The position numbers and the translations under genes are program-made. A stretch of DNA of 64,000 bases from Deltaproteobacteria bacterium (GTDB lineage Bacteria > Desulfobacterota > Desulfarculia > Desulfarculales > Desulfarculaceae). Location: the NCBI GenBank assembly GCA_020444165.1, contig JAHLLK010000010.1, positions 47,428 to 111,427 on the forward strand. The letters are read 5' to 3'. Positions 32,931 through 41,475 of the stretch are shown here, piece after piece (within the stretch, counting starts at the first letter, position 1; every line of letters begins with the position of its first letter). The notes beneath the pieces were generated by a model. The model saw only the letters and a list, made by a program, of their open reading frames with translations, was not told the DNA's origin and searched no databases.

Positions 32931-33964
32931 AGTGGGTCCTCCAAAGGCCAGGGGGGCAGGCGGTCCAGGAGCGAGGCCAGGACCGGATACCCGCCGGCTT
33001 GGTTCAAAAGGCGCGTGAGGGTGGCCCGGGCCGGCCGGGCGTGGGCCGCAAAGGCTCCCCGGCCCCGCACCAGGCTCAAAAAAGCGTAGGCTCCCAGGGC
33101 CTGCATCACCCGGCTGAGGCTGACCGCCAGCCAACCGGCCAGGAACCCGGCGCGGTCAAAGCCCGGCTCGCTCTCCCGGAGACTCAAAAACAGCTCCAAC
33201 AGCGCGGCGCGGCTTTCCCAGGGCAAGTCCACGTAGGGATCGTGCAACAACGAAGCCGGGTCGTACTGGGCCGGGCCCAGGCGGGCGCCCTGGAAATCCA
33301 CCAGGCCGGGCCGGCCGTCCGGGCCCAGCACCACGTTGCTGCTCTGGAAGTCCCGGTGCACCAGAACCCGGGGCCCGGCCGTGCCGGCCCGCCGGCTGAT
33401 GGCCGTCAATTCCGCGGCCAGGCCCTCCGGCCAGGCTTCCGGGGCCAGGCCCTGGGCCCGGCCCAGGTATTCCCGGGCAAAGTAGCCGGCCTCGCGTTCG
33501 GCCAGGAAGGGGGCGTCCAGCTCCCGGCTGTCAAAGCAATAGGCCAGGTCCAGGCCCTCCCGGCCCCGGGCCTGCCAGGCGGCCAGGGCCTCCAGCACCG
33601 GCCGGTACAGCCCGGCCAGGCCGGCAGGGTCCTCGCGGACCAAGTCCCGGGCCCGGGCGGTGAGGGTCTCCCGGCCCAGGTCTTCCATGAGAAACAAGCC
33701 CGCCCCGGGGTCGGCGGCCAGCACCCGGGCCACGGGCAGGCCCAGGCCGGCCAGATGCCGGGCAAAGTAGCCCCAGGCCCGGCTCTCGGGCAGGTTATGG
33801 GGGCTGTACAGGCCCACCAAGCCGCGGCCCGGGGCCGACAGCCGCACAAAGGTGCGGTCCGAGCCGGCCAGGGGCAGGGGCGTCACCTCCAAGGGCCCGG
33901 GGTCGCCGCCGGGCCAATGGGCCCGGGCCCAGGCCACCGGGAAAACCAGCTGCTCCTCAGCCAA
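32927..33964 (-). CDS. amgK: APH-family sugar kinase, AmgK-like
   Basis: A 345-residue phosphotransferase of the aminoglycoside-kinase fold. LVHRDFQSSNVVL (near 205) is the Brenner motif HxDxxxxN with the catalytic Asp, and GLVDFQGARLGPAQYDPASL is the metal-binding DFQ segment. The partner gene just upstream is a MurU-like nucleotidyltransferase, overlapping it by 8 bp. That pairing is the AmgK-MurU route, which phosphorylates MurNAc/GlcNAc at the anomeric position and activates it to UDP-MurNAc. The start is a TTG at 33964 with GGGAG six bases upstream. AmgK identity is inferred from fold plus context. Confidence 0.75.
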   Translation of the reverse strand: MAEEQLVFPVAWARAHWPGGDPGPLEVTPLPLAGSDRTFVRLSAPGRGLVGLYSPHNLPESRAWGYFARHLAGLGLPVARVLAADPGAGLFLMEDLGRETLTARARDLVREDPAGLAGLYRPVLEALAAWQARGREGLDLAYCFDSRELDAPFLAEREAGYFAREYLGRAQGLAPEAWPEGLAAELTAISRRAGTAGPRVLVHRDFQSSNVVLGPDGRPGLVDFQGARLGPAQYDPASLLHDPYVDLPWESRAALLELFLSLRESEPGFDRAGFLAGWLAVSLSRVMQALGAYAFLSLVRGRGAFAAHARPARATLTRLLNQAGGYPVLASLLDRLPPWPLEDPL

Positions 33965-34904
33965 GGGCTTCTCCCACCAACTCTCCCCGGGCCACCGCGC
34001 CCTCGCCCAGCACCGTGGCCCGCACCCGGGCCCCGGGGGCGATCACCGCGTTCCGCAACATGACCACCTCGGCCACTTCCGCCTCCGGCCCCACCACGGC
34101 GCCGGATTCGGCGGCCAGGAAACCCCGCACGGCCACGCTGGGGGGCAGGCTGACCCCGGGGGCCAGGAGGGTGGCGCCCGCCGCGGCCAGCCCGGCCAGG
34201 CCGGGGGGAGGGTCCCGGAACAGGCGGCGGTGGGCCGCCAAGAGCCGCGCCGGGGCGCCCAGGTCGTTCCAATAGCCCGTGAGCCGCCGCCCCAAAACCG
34301 GACGGCCGGCGGCCAAAGCGGCCTTCAGGCCGTCCACCAGGCTACTGTAACCGGATTTGGGCAGAAAATTCAATAGCTCCGGCGAGATTGCCGCCAGGCC
34401 GGAGTAGGTGAGCCAGTTTAGCCCGGCCCCGGAAGGGGCCTGATCCCGGAAGCCCCGCACCAGACCCTGGTCATCCACGGCCACACTGTTCACCTGGGGC
34501 CAGTCCACCAGGCCCAGGCAGGCCACGGCCCGGCGCCGCCTCAGCTCGGCCAAGAGCGGCCCAGGGTCGTCCTCGGCCAGCACGTCGGCATTGACCAGGA
34601 GAAACGGCTCGGAGCCCCAGAAATCGCGCAGGCGGACCAAACCTCCGCCGGTGCCCAAAATGGTGGGCTCGTGGCTTTCGTGCACCAGGAGGCCGGCCGG
34701 GGTTTCCCGGGCCAGGAACTCGCGCACCTGGGGGGCCAGGTGATGGGTGTTAACTGCCGCCCGGAGCACGCCGCGGGCGGCCAGTTGGGCCAGCCACAGA
34801 CCCAACAAGGGCTGGTTCATCACCGGCATCAGGCACTTGGGCCGCCGCTGGGTGAGGGGCAAGAGGCGGGTGCCCAAGCCGGCGGCCAGGATCATGGCCT
34901 GCAT
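33957..34904 (-). CDS. murU: MurU-like sugar-1-phosphate nucleotidyltransferase
   Basis: A 315-residue NTP transferase. It starts MQAMILAAGLGTRLLPLT with the GxGTRL nucleotide loop and PKCLMPVMNQP, then LVNADVLAEDDPG (metal-binding Asp) and TGYWNDLGAPARLL. After about residue 230 comes a hexapeptide-like left-handed helix region (VSLPPSVAVRGFLAAESGAVVG) that is absent from the shorter Pseudomonas MurU. With the adjacent AmgK-like kinase and NagZ 1.3 kb away it suggests peptidoglycan recycling to UDP-MurNAc. It could alternatively activate another sugar. The ATG at 34904 has GGGAG six bases upstream. Confidence 0.75.
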   Translation of the reverse strand: MQAMILAAGLGTRLLPLTQRRPKCLMPVMNQPLLGLWLAQLAARGVLRAAVNTHHLAPQVREFLARETPAGLLVHESHEPTILGTGGGLVRLRDFWGSEPFLLVNADVLAEDDPGPLLAELRRRRAVACLGLVDWPQVNSVAVDDQGLVRGFRDQAPSGAGLNWLTYSGLAAISPELLNFLPKSGYSSLVDGLKAALAAGRPVLGRRLTGYWNDLGAPARLLAAHRRLFRDPPPGLAGLAAAGATLLAPGVSLPPSVAVRGFLAAESGAVVGPEAEVAEVVMLRNAVIAPGARVRATVLGEGAVARGELVGEALG

Positions 34905-34971
34905 CACGCGCTCCCGGCGGCGGAGAGGCTCCGGCCGCCTGCTGGGTCCGGAATGCGTAGAAAGAGTAAGA

Positions 34972-35020
34972 TGTGGGGGAAAACCCCTTTTTTTGGAAAA
35001 AAAAGGGGTTTTCCCCCACA
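34972..35020. repeat. 23-bp perfect hairpin with TGTGGGGGAAA ends
   Basis: The arm TGTGGGGGAAAACCCC plus seven T pairs perfectly with seven A plus GGGGTTTTCCCCCACA; the loop is three bases (GGA). Only the outer 11 bp is shared with the hairpin at 38152-38203; the inner part of each is different yet fully complementary. Lying 68 bp before the murU start, it is not an obvious terminator for a gene reading into it. Confidence 0.75.
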
Positions 35021-35150
35021 CCCCCTTTCCCCAAAAAAACTTGATGTTTTCGACCAGGTTGAAAAATTATCGCATTCAATGCGCAGTTCACGCCGCAAGC
35101 GGGGAAAGGGCTGCCAACAGCCATGGCGCGAATACTCCGACGCTCTGCCG

Positions 35151-35206
35151 GCCCGGATATTTCAGGGGGAGCCGGACGCCCGGTCTGCATGAAACATCCG
35201 GGCTAG
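35151..35206. repeat. Short element with CCCGGATATTTCA inverted ends
   Basis: Left end GCCCGGATATTTCA (35151-35164) and right end CATGAAACATCCGGGCTAG (35188-35206) are imperfect inverted repeats around 23 bp. The same ends, at greater distance, bound elements at 41021-41280 and 42746-43226. This looks like a solo or internally deleted member of the family. Confidence 0.65.
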
Positions 35207-35345
35207 GTTATAACACAGGAGGTCATACCCTTCCAGCCGGGCAGCCGGGCCTTGACCAACCCACCTCCGGTGGGTAAGGCTATGAACGGTAGACCGGGTC
35301 GCTCCCGGTCCGCCGGCCCCGCCCAACCCCGCCCAGGAGGAAACG

Positions 35346-36242
35346 ATGCGGCTTGATCAGGCATGGAACAAGCCAACCCCGGCCCGCGCGGCCAGCCCGG
35401 CCCGGCTTCTCGCCGGCAGGCTGACGGGGCTCCGGGGACAGCGGCTGGCCTTGGCCGGGCTGTTGGCCCTGGTCCTGGGCCTGGCCGGCTGCTTTGACTA
35501 CGAGCTGCACTTGAAGCTCCTGGAGGACGGCGGCGGGGCTTTGGCCGCCCAAGTGACCATGCCCCAGGCCGACGAGCGCCTGGTGGGGCCGGGCCGGCTT
35601 AACCTGATCCTGCTGCCCGATCCTCAGTTGGGCCGCGAGGAAAAGGGCGGCCAGCTGCTCTTGAGCGAGATGGTGGAGTTCAAGCGCCTGGACCGCCTGG
35701 TGCTCAAGGGCGCCCGCTTCCAGGTGGAGCGGCTCAAGGAAGGCCTGCTCAACCTCGCCGCGGGCACCTTCCGGCTCACGGCCCGGATCTATCCCACGCC
35801 GGACGAGATCAAGAGCCGCCGCGTCCTGCCCCATGAGGAAGCGGAGACGGCGCGCCGGCGCATAGCCATGCACGAAAGGCCGGAGGAGGCCAAGGCGCGG
35901 GAGCTGGTGGTCACGGCCTTGAAGGGCCATTTCCTCACCCTGAAGCTGGACGTGCCCGGCGAGGTGAAGGTGGCCCGGCCCATGGTGGTTGGCGACCTGG
36001 AGGTGTATCCCGAGATGGCCCACGACGGCAGCCGGGTGGTCTGGCGGGTGCCCTTGGCCGGCCTGGTCAACACCCGGGCCGAAGTGCCCTTGGTGTTCAC
36101 CCTTGATTTTGAAGGCCACTTCCCCCGGGAAGAGGTGTCCACCCGGGGTCCCGAGGAGATTCACGACGCCGAGAAGGACCAGGAAAAGGAAGACAAGCCC
36201 TGGCCGAAGGACGGGGGCATGCCCTCGGACCGCAACAAGTAA
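35346..36242 (+). CDS. Lipoprotein of unknown function
   Basis: A 298-residue protein exported by a long N-terminal segment with an Arg-rich n-region, a hydrophobic core (LALAGLLALVLGLAG) and lipobox LAGC with Cys at about 49. Mature protein starts CFDYELHLKLLEDGGG and consists of beta-strand-rich segments (LAAQVTMPQADERL, LTLKLDVPGEVKVARP, VPLVFTLDFEGHF) with a charged, Lys/Asp-rich tail. The ATG has AGGAGG five bases upstream. It is 3 bp before nagZ, so both are translated from one message, suggesting an envelope-associated role. I do not recognise the family. Confidence 0.82.
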   Translation: MRLDQAWNKPTPARAASPARLLAGRLTGLRGQRLALAGLLALVLGLAGCFDYELHLKLLEDGGGALAAQVTMPQADERLVGPGRLNLILLPDPQLGREEKGGQLLLSEMVEFKRLDRLVLKGARFQVERLKEGLLNLAAGTFRLTARIYPTPDEIKSRRVLPHEEAETARRRIAMHERPEEAKARELVVTALKGHFLTLKLDVPGEVKVARPMVVGDLEVYPEMAHDGSRVVWRVPLAGLVNTRAEVPLVFTLDFEGHFPREEVSTRGPEEIHDAEKDQEKEDKPWPKDGGMPSDRNK

Positions 36243-36245
36243 GCC

Positions 36246-37298
36246 ATGGGCAGGGGCGCCGGACAACGCTGGGCGGTGCGCCGCTCCCTGGCCCAGTCCC
36301 TGGTGGTGGGGCTGCCGGGGGTGGAGGCCCGGCCCGAGGATTTGGAGCTGGTGGGGCACCATGGCCTGGGCGGGGTGATTTTGTTCCGCCGCAACGTGGA
36401 ATCGCCGTTGCAGGTCTGGGAGATGAACTACAGCCTGGCCCGGGCGGCGCGGGAGGCCGAGAACCCGCCCTTGTTCAGCCTGGTGGACCAGGAGGGGGGC
36501 GCGGTGGCCCGGCTCATGGAGCCCTTCACCCACGGCCCGGACCTGGCCGCTTTGGGCGGGGAGCCGCCGGAGCGGCTCTGGGAGCACGGGGCGCGTATGG
36601 GGCGTGAGCTGGTGGCGGCGGGCTTCAATTGGAATTTGGCCCCGGTCTTGGACGTGCACGCCCGGCCGGACGGGGTCATGGCCCGGCGGAGCCTGGGTGG
36701 CGATCCGGACCTGGTGGGCCGGTTGGGCGCGGCGTTCATCCAGGGCTCGCAACAGGCCGGCTGCCTGGCCTGCGCCAAGCATTTCCCGGGCCTGGGGCGC
36801 ACGACGCTGGACACCCACCGGGACCGGCCCACGGTGGAGCTGACCCGGGAGGAGCTGGAAGCGGTGGAATTGCCGCCGTTCCGGGCGGCCCTGGCGGCCG
36901 GGGTGGCCGGGGTGATGGTGTGCCACGCGGTGTTCCGGCATTTGGACCCGGAGCAGCCGGCGTCCTTGTCGCCCGTGGTCATGGGGGGGCTGTTGCGCGG
37001 CGAGCTGGGCTATCAGGGCCTGATCCTCACCGACGATTTGGAAATGGGCGCGGTGACGGCCGGCCTCACCCCGGACGAGGCCGCGGTGCGGGCCTATGTG
37101 GCCGGGGCGGACCTGCTCCTCATCTGCCACTCCGCGGACCTGGCGCTCACGGCCCTGGACCGGCTCACGGATATGGTGATGCAGGGGGAGCTGGACGCGG
37201 GCGAGGTGTGGCAGCGCCAGGAGCGGATCAAGGCGGTGAAGAGCGGCCTGCCCGGCTTGCCGCCGGACTCCAGCCTGCTGGCCCAGGTTCTAGCTTAG
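36246..37298 (+). CDS. nagZ: Beta-N-acetylhexosaminidase, glycoside hydrolase family 3 (NagZ-like)
   Basis: A 350-residue GH3 enzyme removing GlcNAc from muropeptides. It has LFSLVDQEGGAVARL (about 77), the FNWNLAPVLDVHARPD block, ACAKHFPGLGRTTLDTHRDRP (about 172) holding the Asp-His general acid pair of NagZ, and the nucleophile Asp in LILTDDLEMGAV near 260. The family's KHFPGHG reads KHFPGLG here. No signal peptide is seen, which fits the cytoplasmic recycling enzyme, although the N-terminus (MGRGAGQRWAVRRSL) is basic. It follows the lipoprotein gene by 3 bp and lies near the AmgK/MurU-like genes. Confidence 0.9.
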   Translation: MGRGAGQRWAVRRSLAQSLVVGLPGVEARPEDLELVGHHGLGGVILFRRNVESPLQVWEMNYSLARAAREAENPPLFSLVDQEGGAVARLMEPFTHGPDLAALGGEPPERLWEHGARMGRELVAAGFNWNLAPVLDVHARPDGVMARRSLGGDPDLVGRLGAAFIQGSQQAGCLACAKHFPGLGRTTLDTHRDRPTVELTREELEAVELPPFRAALAAGVAGVMVCHAVFRHLDPEQPASLSPVVMGGLLRGELGYQGLILTDDLEMGAVTAGLTPDEAAVRAYVAGADLLLICHSADLALTALDRLTDMVMQGELDAGEVWQRQERIKAVKSGLPGLPPDSSLLAQVLA

Positions 37299-37424
37299 TT
37301 GGTGGCTTAGGTGCCGGCCTGAGCTGAGGGTTTGCCCAAGGTGTCAGGCCAGGACAGATCCGACTCCATATCAGATGCGACCCAGCCCGAAGTAAGGGGT
37401 GGGTAGCTCTCGCCGGTAAAACGT

Positions 37425-37784
37425 CTATTCCCCCTGCCAAGCCCAACGGGTAATGATTCCGTTTGAGTCGACATAAAACTCGCGTGTCGCCACGTAATGC
37501 TCGGTATGGTCCGGTTCAAGATAATATGAATTGGAAAAGGGAATCTGGTGGATGAGCCCCTTGACGGTGTATTGCCTATCATATTCATAAACCAGGATTT
37601 TCCCGCCGTTTTCATCGGGCTTCAAATGCTTTGGCAGACCCCAGGCCGAAATCAATTCGGTGGAACTATGCCCCACCCAAGAGGCCATGGTTTCGCTGAT
37701 TTGTTTGTTTGCACAACTCGCCAGGCCGATAAAGAATAGAACCAGGACAAAGGCGGACGCCTTCTTTAAGGTCGGCGATTTCAT
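37425..37784 (-). CDS. Small lipoprotein of unknown function
   Basis: A 119-residue lipoprotein: MKSPTLKKASAFVLVLFFIGLASC is a type II signal with lipobox LASC and Cys at 24. The mature part (SWVGHSSTELISAWGLP, ILVYEYDR, REFYVDSNGIITRWAWQGE) resembles small outer-membrane lipoproteins of the SmpA/OmlA kind in outline only. The start has AGGGGG 10 bases upstream; a start 15 residues earlier is possible. The gene and its upstream region are clearly AT-richer than the neighbours and use more A/T-ending codons, which suggests acquisition. It converges on nagZ. Confidence 0.72.
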   Translation of the reverse strand: MKSPTLKKASAFVLVLFFIGLASCANKQISETMASWVGHSSTELISAWGLPKHLKPDENGGKILVYEYDRQYTVKGLIHQIPFSNSYYLEPDHTEHYVATREFYVDSNGIITRWAWQGE

Positions 37785-38207
37785 CGGGAATTCCCCCTGA
37801 AGTTCTGAAAATCTCTGCGATGATAGCATAAATCAGCGTAAATATTCTTCACTTTTCGCTGCTACCGGGAAGAACCTCCCCCAGGCACATCCCTCCACCT
37901 CCCTTGGCCTAACTATTTAATACTATACGATTTTACTTTTGCGCAGGGGCGTGGGGCAGCGTGCCGCGGCGGGCAATGCGTGGCCGCATGCTGCGGCTTC
38001 CGTAGCGTGTCAGGTGAGGTTGCCCTGCGTACGTTACCTCATACGCTCCCGAAGCATGGCCGCATCCTGAGTGGGCGGGTGGCGCGCCATTTCAACGAAC
38101 CTAGGGATAACCTCATCCTGGGTCATCTACGCTTTTCCTTTTGGAAGGGGGTGTGGGGGAAACCTTTTCCTTTTGAAGCCAAAAGGAAAAGGTTTCCCCC
38201 ACATCTC
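37785..38207. other. 423-bp AT-richer non-coding region
   Basis: Upstream of the small lipoprotein gene and downstream of the TrmB-like gene. The left part (37785-37950) is AT-rich and includes TATAGTATTAAATAG on the minus strand, a plausible promoter zone. At about 37985-38070 a long imperfect inverted repeat is visible (AGCGT..GTGAGGT pairing with ACCTCATACGCT). A 24-bp perfect hairpin follows at 38152-38203. No gene is seen. Confidence 0.5.
38152..38203. repeat. 24-bp perfect hairpin with TGTGGGGGAAA ends
   Basis: TGTGGGGGAAACCTTTTCC plus TTTTG pairs perfectly with its complement ending TTTCCCCCACA; the loop is AAGC. It begins 5 bp past the stop codon of the TrmB-like gene (minus strand), so it may serve as its transcript end. 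The outer 11 bp equals that of the hairpin at 34972-35020, while the inside differs. Confidence 0.75.
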
Positions 38208-39146
38208 TTATCCTTCTTCCCCCCCTTCCACAGCCACCCGTTTGGCGATTTCTTCCAGGGCGGTTTGCACGGCGCGGCTGGGCACGACGGAGGAGCCGGT
38301 GGCGGGTTTGACTTGCCAGGGGCCGTCTTTTTCGCGGCAGATTTCCACGTAGAAGCGTTGGCGGAAGCCGTTTTCGACGGTGAAGACGCGGGCTAGGGCT
38401 TTTTGGGCGGGTTGGTCATAGACCATTTCCCGGCAGGAGACCACGTCGGGTTCGGTGAATTCGAAGGGGGTCAGGCGGGCGGGGTCGGCGTGGATCAGGC
38501 GATGGATTTGCATGGCGGGCTCCTGGAGGGGGGGCCGGGTGAGGGCCTGTTGTTTGGTGAGGGTGAGTTCATAGAACTCGGTTTGGCCGGTGGCCTGCCA
38601 TTTGCGGCCGTATTTGGTGACGCCCGCGGCGGGGAGGGTGGCCCAGGCGGGGGTGAGGCCGCTGCCGGGGGATTCGGCCAGGATCCATTCCAGGAAGGGC
38701 AGCCAATCGGTGAGCAGGTGGAAGGCCGCGTCCGGGGCGAGGCGGGAGTTCATGAGGCAGAGGAAGTCCTGGCCGAAGAGGCGGCGGTGGGCGTGTTTGT
38801 CCTTGGGCCAGGGGCAGGGGAAGTGGCAGGTGATGCCGGCCAGGGAGTTGGGGGTGAAGAGGCGCTCCAGGGCGTTGGAGGCTTCGATGAGCAGCAGGCG
38901 GATGTTGCTGACCCGGGCCTGGGAGATGCGGCGGAGCCCGCGGCGCAGGCTGGGCCAGTCCAGGTCCAGGCCCACCAGGCGGGCGGCGGGGTCTTCCTGG
39001 GCCTGGCGGATGAGCATTTCGGCGTTGCCGCAGCCCAGCTCCAGGTAGAGGGGGCCATCTTGGCCGAACACGGCGTCCCAATCCAGGGGGCGGGGATGTT
39101 CTTTCCAGGCCACCAGGGGGGAGAGCGAGAGGTAGGAGTGCTTCAT
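38208..39146 (-). CDS. TrmB-like tRNA (guanine-N7) methyltransferase, variant with C-terminal extension
   Basis: A 312-residue SAM-dependent methyltransferase. LYLELGCGNAEMLIRQA (about 33) is the SAM loop and CHFPCPWPKDKHAHRRLFGQ (about 110) matches the TrmB signature, in which the family has FPDPWPKKRHHKRR. The Asp of that motif, important for catalysis in TrmB, is a Cys here (codon TGC). After residue 200 there is an extension of about 110 residues (VVSCREMVYDQPAQKALARVF) not found in normal TrmB of about 220. It could still be a tRNA m7G enzyme or have another substrate. The ATG at 39146 is supported by MKHSYLSLSPLVAWKEH similarity of layout. Confidence 0.72.
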   Translation of the reverse strand: MKHSYLSLSPLVAWKEHPRPLDWDAVFGQDGPLYLELGCGNAEMLIRQAQEDPAARLVGLDLDWPSLRRGLRRISQARVSNIRLLLIEASNALERLFTPNSLAGITCHFPCPWPKDKHAHRRLFGQDFLCLMNSRLAPDAAFHLLTDWLPFLEWILAESPGSGLTPAWATLPAAGVTKYGRKWQATGQTEFYELTLTKQQALTRPPLQEPAMQIHRLIHADPARLTPFEFTEPDVVSCREMVYDQPAQKALARVFTVENGFRQRFYVEICREKDGPWQVKPATGSSVVPSRAVQTALEEIAKRVAVEGGEEG

Positions 39147-39207
39147 GGTTGAAAAGTCCCGGAAAATCCGCGGGGCGTCAAGCCCCCGGGGGACGGTGGG
39201 CAACAGC

Positions 39208-39237
39208 GCGGCCCGCGGGGGTTAGCCCGCGGGCCGC
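39208..39237. repeat. 12-bp GC-only hairpin after glnS
   Basis: GCGGCCCGCGGG/CCCGCGGGCCGC (39208-39219 with 39226-39237), loop of six. It starts 16 bp beyond the glnS stop codon on the minus strand. No T-run follows, so it is not a classical rho-independent terminator; it could protect the 3' end or be a rho-assisted stop. Confidence 0.5.
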
Positions 39238-39253
39238 ACGGAAGCCTGGGAAA

Positions 39254-40957
39254 TCAGTTGGTGGTTTGCTCTTTTTTGACGATCTTGGCCCAGGAGTCCC
39301 GGAGGGTGACGGTGCGGTTCATCACGGGCCGGCCCGGGGCGCTGTAGCGGCTGTCCACGCAGAAGAAGCCCACCCGCTCGCACTGGAACTTGTCGCCGGG
39401 AGCGGCCTGAGCCAGGGAGGGCTCGGCCTTGGCTCCGGCCAGGATCTGCAGGGAGTCGGGGTTCAGGAGTTCCCGGAGGTCCTTGTTCTCCTCGGACAGG
39501 GGCCGGGGCGAGGTGAACAGGGGCTCGAAGAGGCGCAGCTCGGTGTCCAGGGCGTGCCGGGCGGAGACCCAGTGCAGGGTGCCCTTGACCTTGCGGCCGT
39601 CGGGGGCGTCGCCGCCCTTGGTGGCCGGGTCGTAGGTGCAGTGGACCTCGCTGATCTCGCCGGTGTCCGGGTCCTTGACCACGTCCTGGCAGGTGATGAG
39701 GTAGGCCCAGCGGAGCCGCACCTCGCGGCCCGGGGCCAGGCGCCAGAACTTCTTGGGCGGGTCCTCCAGGAAGTCCTCGGCTTCGATGTAGATTTCCCGG
39801 CTGAAGGGCACCTTGCGGTAGCCCATCTGGGGCGGATCGTCCGGGAAATACGGCGCGTCCATCTCTTCCACCAGGTCTTCGGGGTAGTTGGTGATGACCA
39901 GCTTCAGGGGACGCTGCACCACCATGACCCGTTTTACCCGGGCGTTGAGGTCGTCGCGAATGGCCTTTTCCAGCTTGTCCAGGCCCACCCAGGAGTCGCG
40001 CTTGCCCACGCCGATGCGCTCGCAGAACTCGCGGATGGCCTCGGGGGTGTAGCCGCGGCGGCGCATCCCCACCAGGGTGGGCATGCGGGGATCGTCCCAG
40101 CCGTCCACCAGGCCCTCTTTCACCAGGGTGATGAGCCAGCGTTTGGAGAGCACGGTGTATTCGAGGTTCAGGCGGGCGAACTCGATCTGCTGGGGGTGAT
40201 AGACCTCCAGGGAGTCCAGGACCCAGTCATACAGGGCGCGGTTGTCCTCGAACTCCAGGGTGCAGATGGAGTGGGTGACGCCTTCCACCGAGTCGGAGAG
40301 GCAGTGGGTGTAGTCGTACATGGGATAGATGCACCACTTGTCGCCGGTCCGGTGATGGTGGGCATGGCGGATGCGGTAGATGGTGGGGTCGCGCATATGC
40401 AGGTTGGGGCTGGCCATGTCGATCTTGGCCCGGAGCACCCGGGAGCCGTCGGGGAACTCGCCGGCGTGCATGCGCTCGAAAAGGTCCAGGTTCTCCAGGG
40501 TGGAGCGGTTGCGGAAGGGGCTGTCCTTGCCGGGCTCGGTGAGGGTGCCCCGGAAGCTGCGGATCTCCTCGGGCGTGAGATCGTCCACATAGGCCAGGCC
40601 GCGCTTGATCAGCTCCAGGGCGTAGGCGTAGAGCTGGTCGAAGTAGTTGGAGGCATAGGCCACCCGGTCATCCTGGCAGAAGCCCATCCACTGCACGTCG
40701 GCCAGGATGGACTCCACAAAGGTGGTGTCTTCCTTCAGGGGGTTGGTGTCGTCGAACCTGAGCGTGCAGATACCTTGGTAGTCCAGGGCCAGGCCATAGT
40801 TGAGGCACATGCTCTTGGCGTGACCGATGTGCAGGTAGCCATTGGGCTCCGGAGGAAAGCGGGTTTGGACCCGGCCGCCCCACTTGTTGGAGGCCATGTC
40901 CTCGTCAATGATGTGACGGATGAAATTCGGGGCCGGAGTGGACTCGTCCTTGCTCAT
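39254..40957 (-). CDS. glnS: Glutaminyl-tRNA synthetase
   Basis: Class I aminoacyl-tRNA synthetase charging tRNA-Gln, 567 residues. [19 protein letters not shown] holds the HIGH motif, FDDTNP follows, and VLSKRWL near 265 is the KMSKS equivalent. The two C-terminal beta-barrels that read the anticodon follow ([28 protein letters not shown]). [16 protein letters not shown] and the barrels separate GlnRS from the GluRS type. Presence of GlnRS means Gln-tRNA need not be made through GatCAB. The ATG at 40957 is followed by [17 protein letters not shown], a normal N-terminus. Confidence 0.96.
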   Translation of the reverse strand: MSKDESTPAPNFIRHIIDEDMASNKWGGRVQTRFPPEPNGYLHIGHAKSMCLNYGLALDYQGICTLRFDDTNPLKEDTTFVESILADVQWMGFCQDDRVAYASNYFDQLYAYALELIKRGLAYVDDLTPEEIRSFRGTLTEPGKDSPFRNRSTLENLDLFERMHAGEFPDGSRVLRAKIDMASPNLHMRDPTIYRIRHAHHHRTGDKWCIYPMYDYTHCLSDSVEGVTHSICTLEFEDNRALYDWVLDSLEVYHPQQIEFARLNLEYTVLSKRWLITLVKEGLVDGWDDPRMPTLVGMRRRGYTPEAIREFCERIGVGKRDSWVGLDKLEKAIRDDLNARVKRVMVVQRPLKLVITNYPEDLVEEMDAPYFPDDPPQMGYRKVPFSREIYIEAEDFLEDPPKKFWRLAPGREVRLRWAYLITCQDVVKDPDTGEISEVHCTYDPATKGGDAPDGRKVKGTLHWVSARHALDTELRLFEPLFTSPRPLSEENKDLRELLNPDSLQILAGAKAEPSLAQAAPGDKFQCERVGFFCVDSRYSAPGRPVMNRTVTLRDSWAKIVKKEQTTN

Positions 40958-41020
40958 TTTTCGGGACTCCTGATGTTTTGGGGTGCCGCGGAAGATAACG
41001 CAAGCCTACCCACCGCGATT

Positions 41021-41280
41021 GACCCGGATATTTCATGAAGGCTGGGCGTCCGGCTCGGCCGGATGCCTCCGGTTGCCTTGCGGACTTCGCTCTTGACGCG
41101 GCGTAGCCTTGGCTACGCCTGCCGTTGTCGCTTGTCCGCCGCCCGGCCGGCCGCCAGTTGGCTGGGCCGGTCCAGGGGCAAAACGGCACCAGAAAGATCG
41201 GGAGGCTTCAATTCAAAAAACATTTTAATCCTGAGTATATGGACCAAACCACCCGCCCCACGTGAAATATCCCCGGGTTG
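41021..41280. repeat. 260-bp element with CCCGGATATTTCATGAA-type ends
   Basis: Left end CCCGGATATTTCATGAA (41023-41039), right end CGTGAAATATCCCCGGGTT (41261-41279), imperfect inverted repeats. Its left half is clearly homologous to the left arm of the element at 42746-43226, including the shared hairpin GCGTAGCCTTGGCTACGC (41100-41118). No transposase is encoded. Confidence 0.65.
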
Positions 41281-41475
41281 ACCCCGCCTGGGATACAAAT
41301 ATCCGCTGCAACCCCTGGCGGGGCGCGGACCGGAAAGTCCTTCCGGACGCTGGAGCCTCCGGAGCGTAAACCAGCCCTGCCCTGGGAGGCCGGCTGGTTC
41401 AGGCAATCGAAGCCATGGTAACCCACCGGACAGAATTGTCAACGCCTAGGCGGGGCTTGCGGCGGCGGGAGAGGG

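Larger units (their letters stand above)
34905..35345. other. 441-bp divergent region with repeats
   Basis: Separates murU (minus) from the plus-strand lipoprotein gene. It contains a 23-bp perfect hairpin (34972-35020), a 56-bp CCCGGATATTTCA-type element (35151-35206) and small hairpins GGCTG/CAGCC near 35110 and CCCACC/GGTGGG near 35260-35276. TTGACC with TAAGGC 17 bp downstream (35253-35281) is a weak plus-strand promoter candidate. No gene is seen. Confidence 0.5.

Noticed and set aside
32931..33134. Upstream extensions of der, and likewise of argC (19419-19505), the BASS transporter (59739-60059), resB (50809-50952) and the metallophosphoesterase (58810-59544)
   Set aside because: All lack family likeness and pass through neighbouring genes or regulatory regions. 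Good ribosome-binding sites or gene overlaps support the shorter starts.
41040..41450. Short frames of 70-110 codons in the gap between glnS and the Usp gene
   Set aside because: They lie in the inverted-end repeat and have no recognisable sequence or ribosome-binding site.
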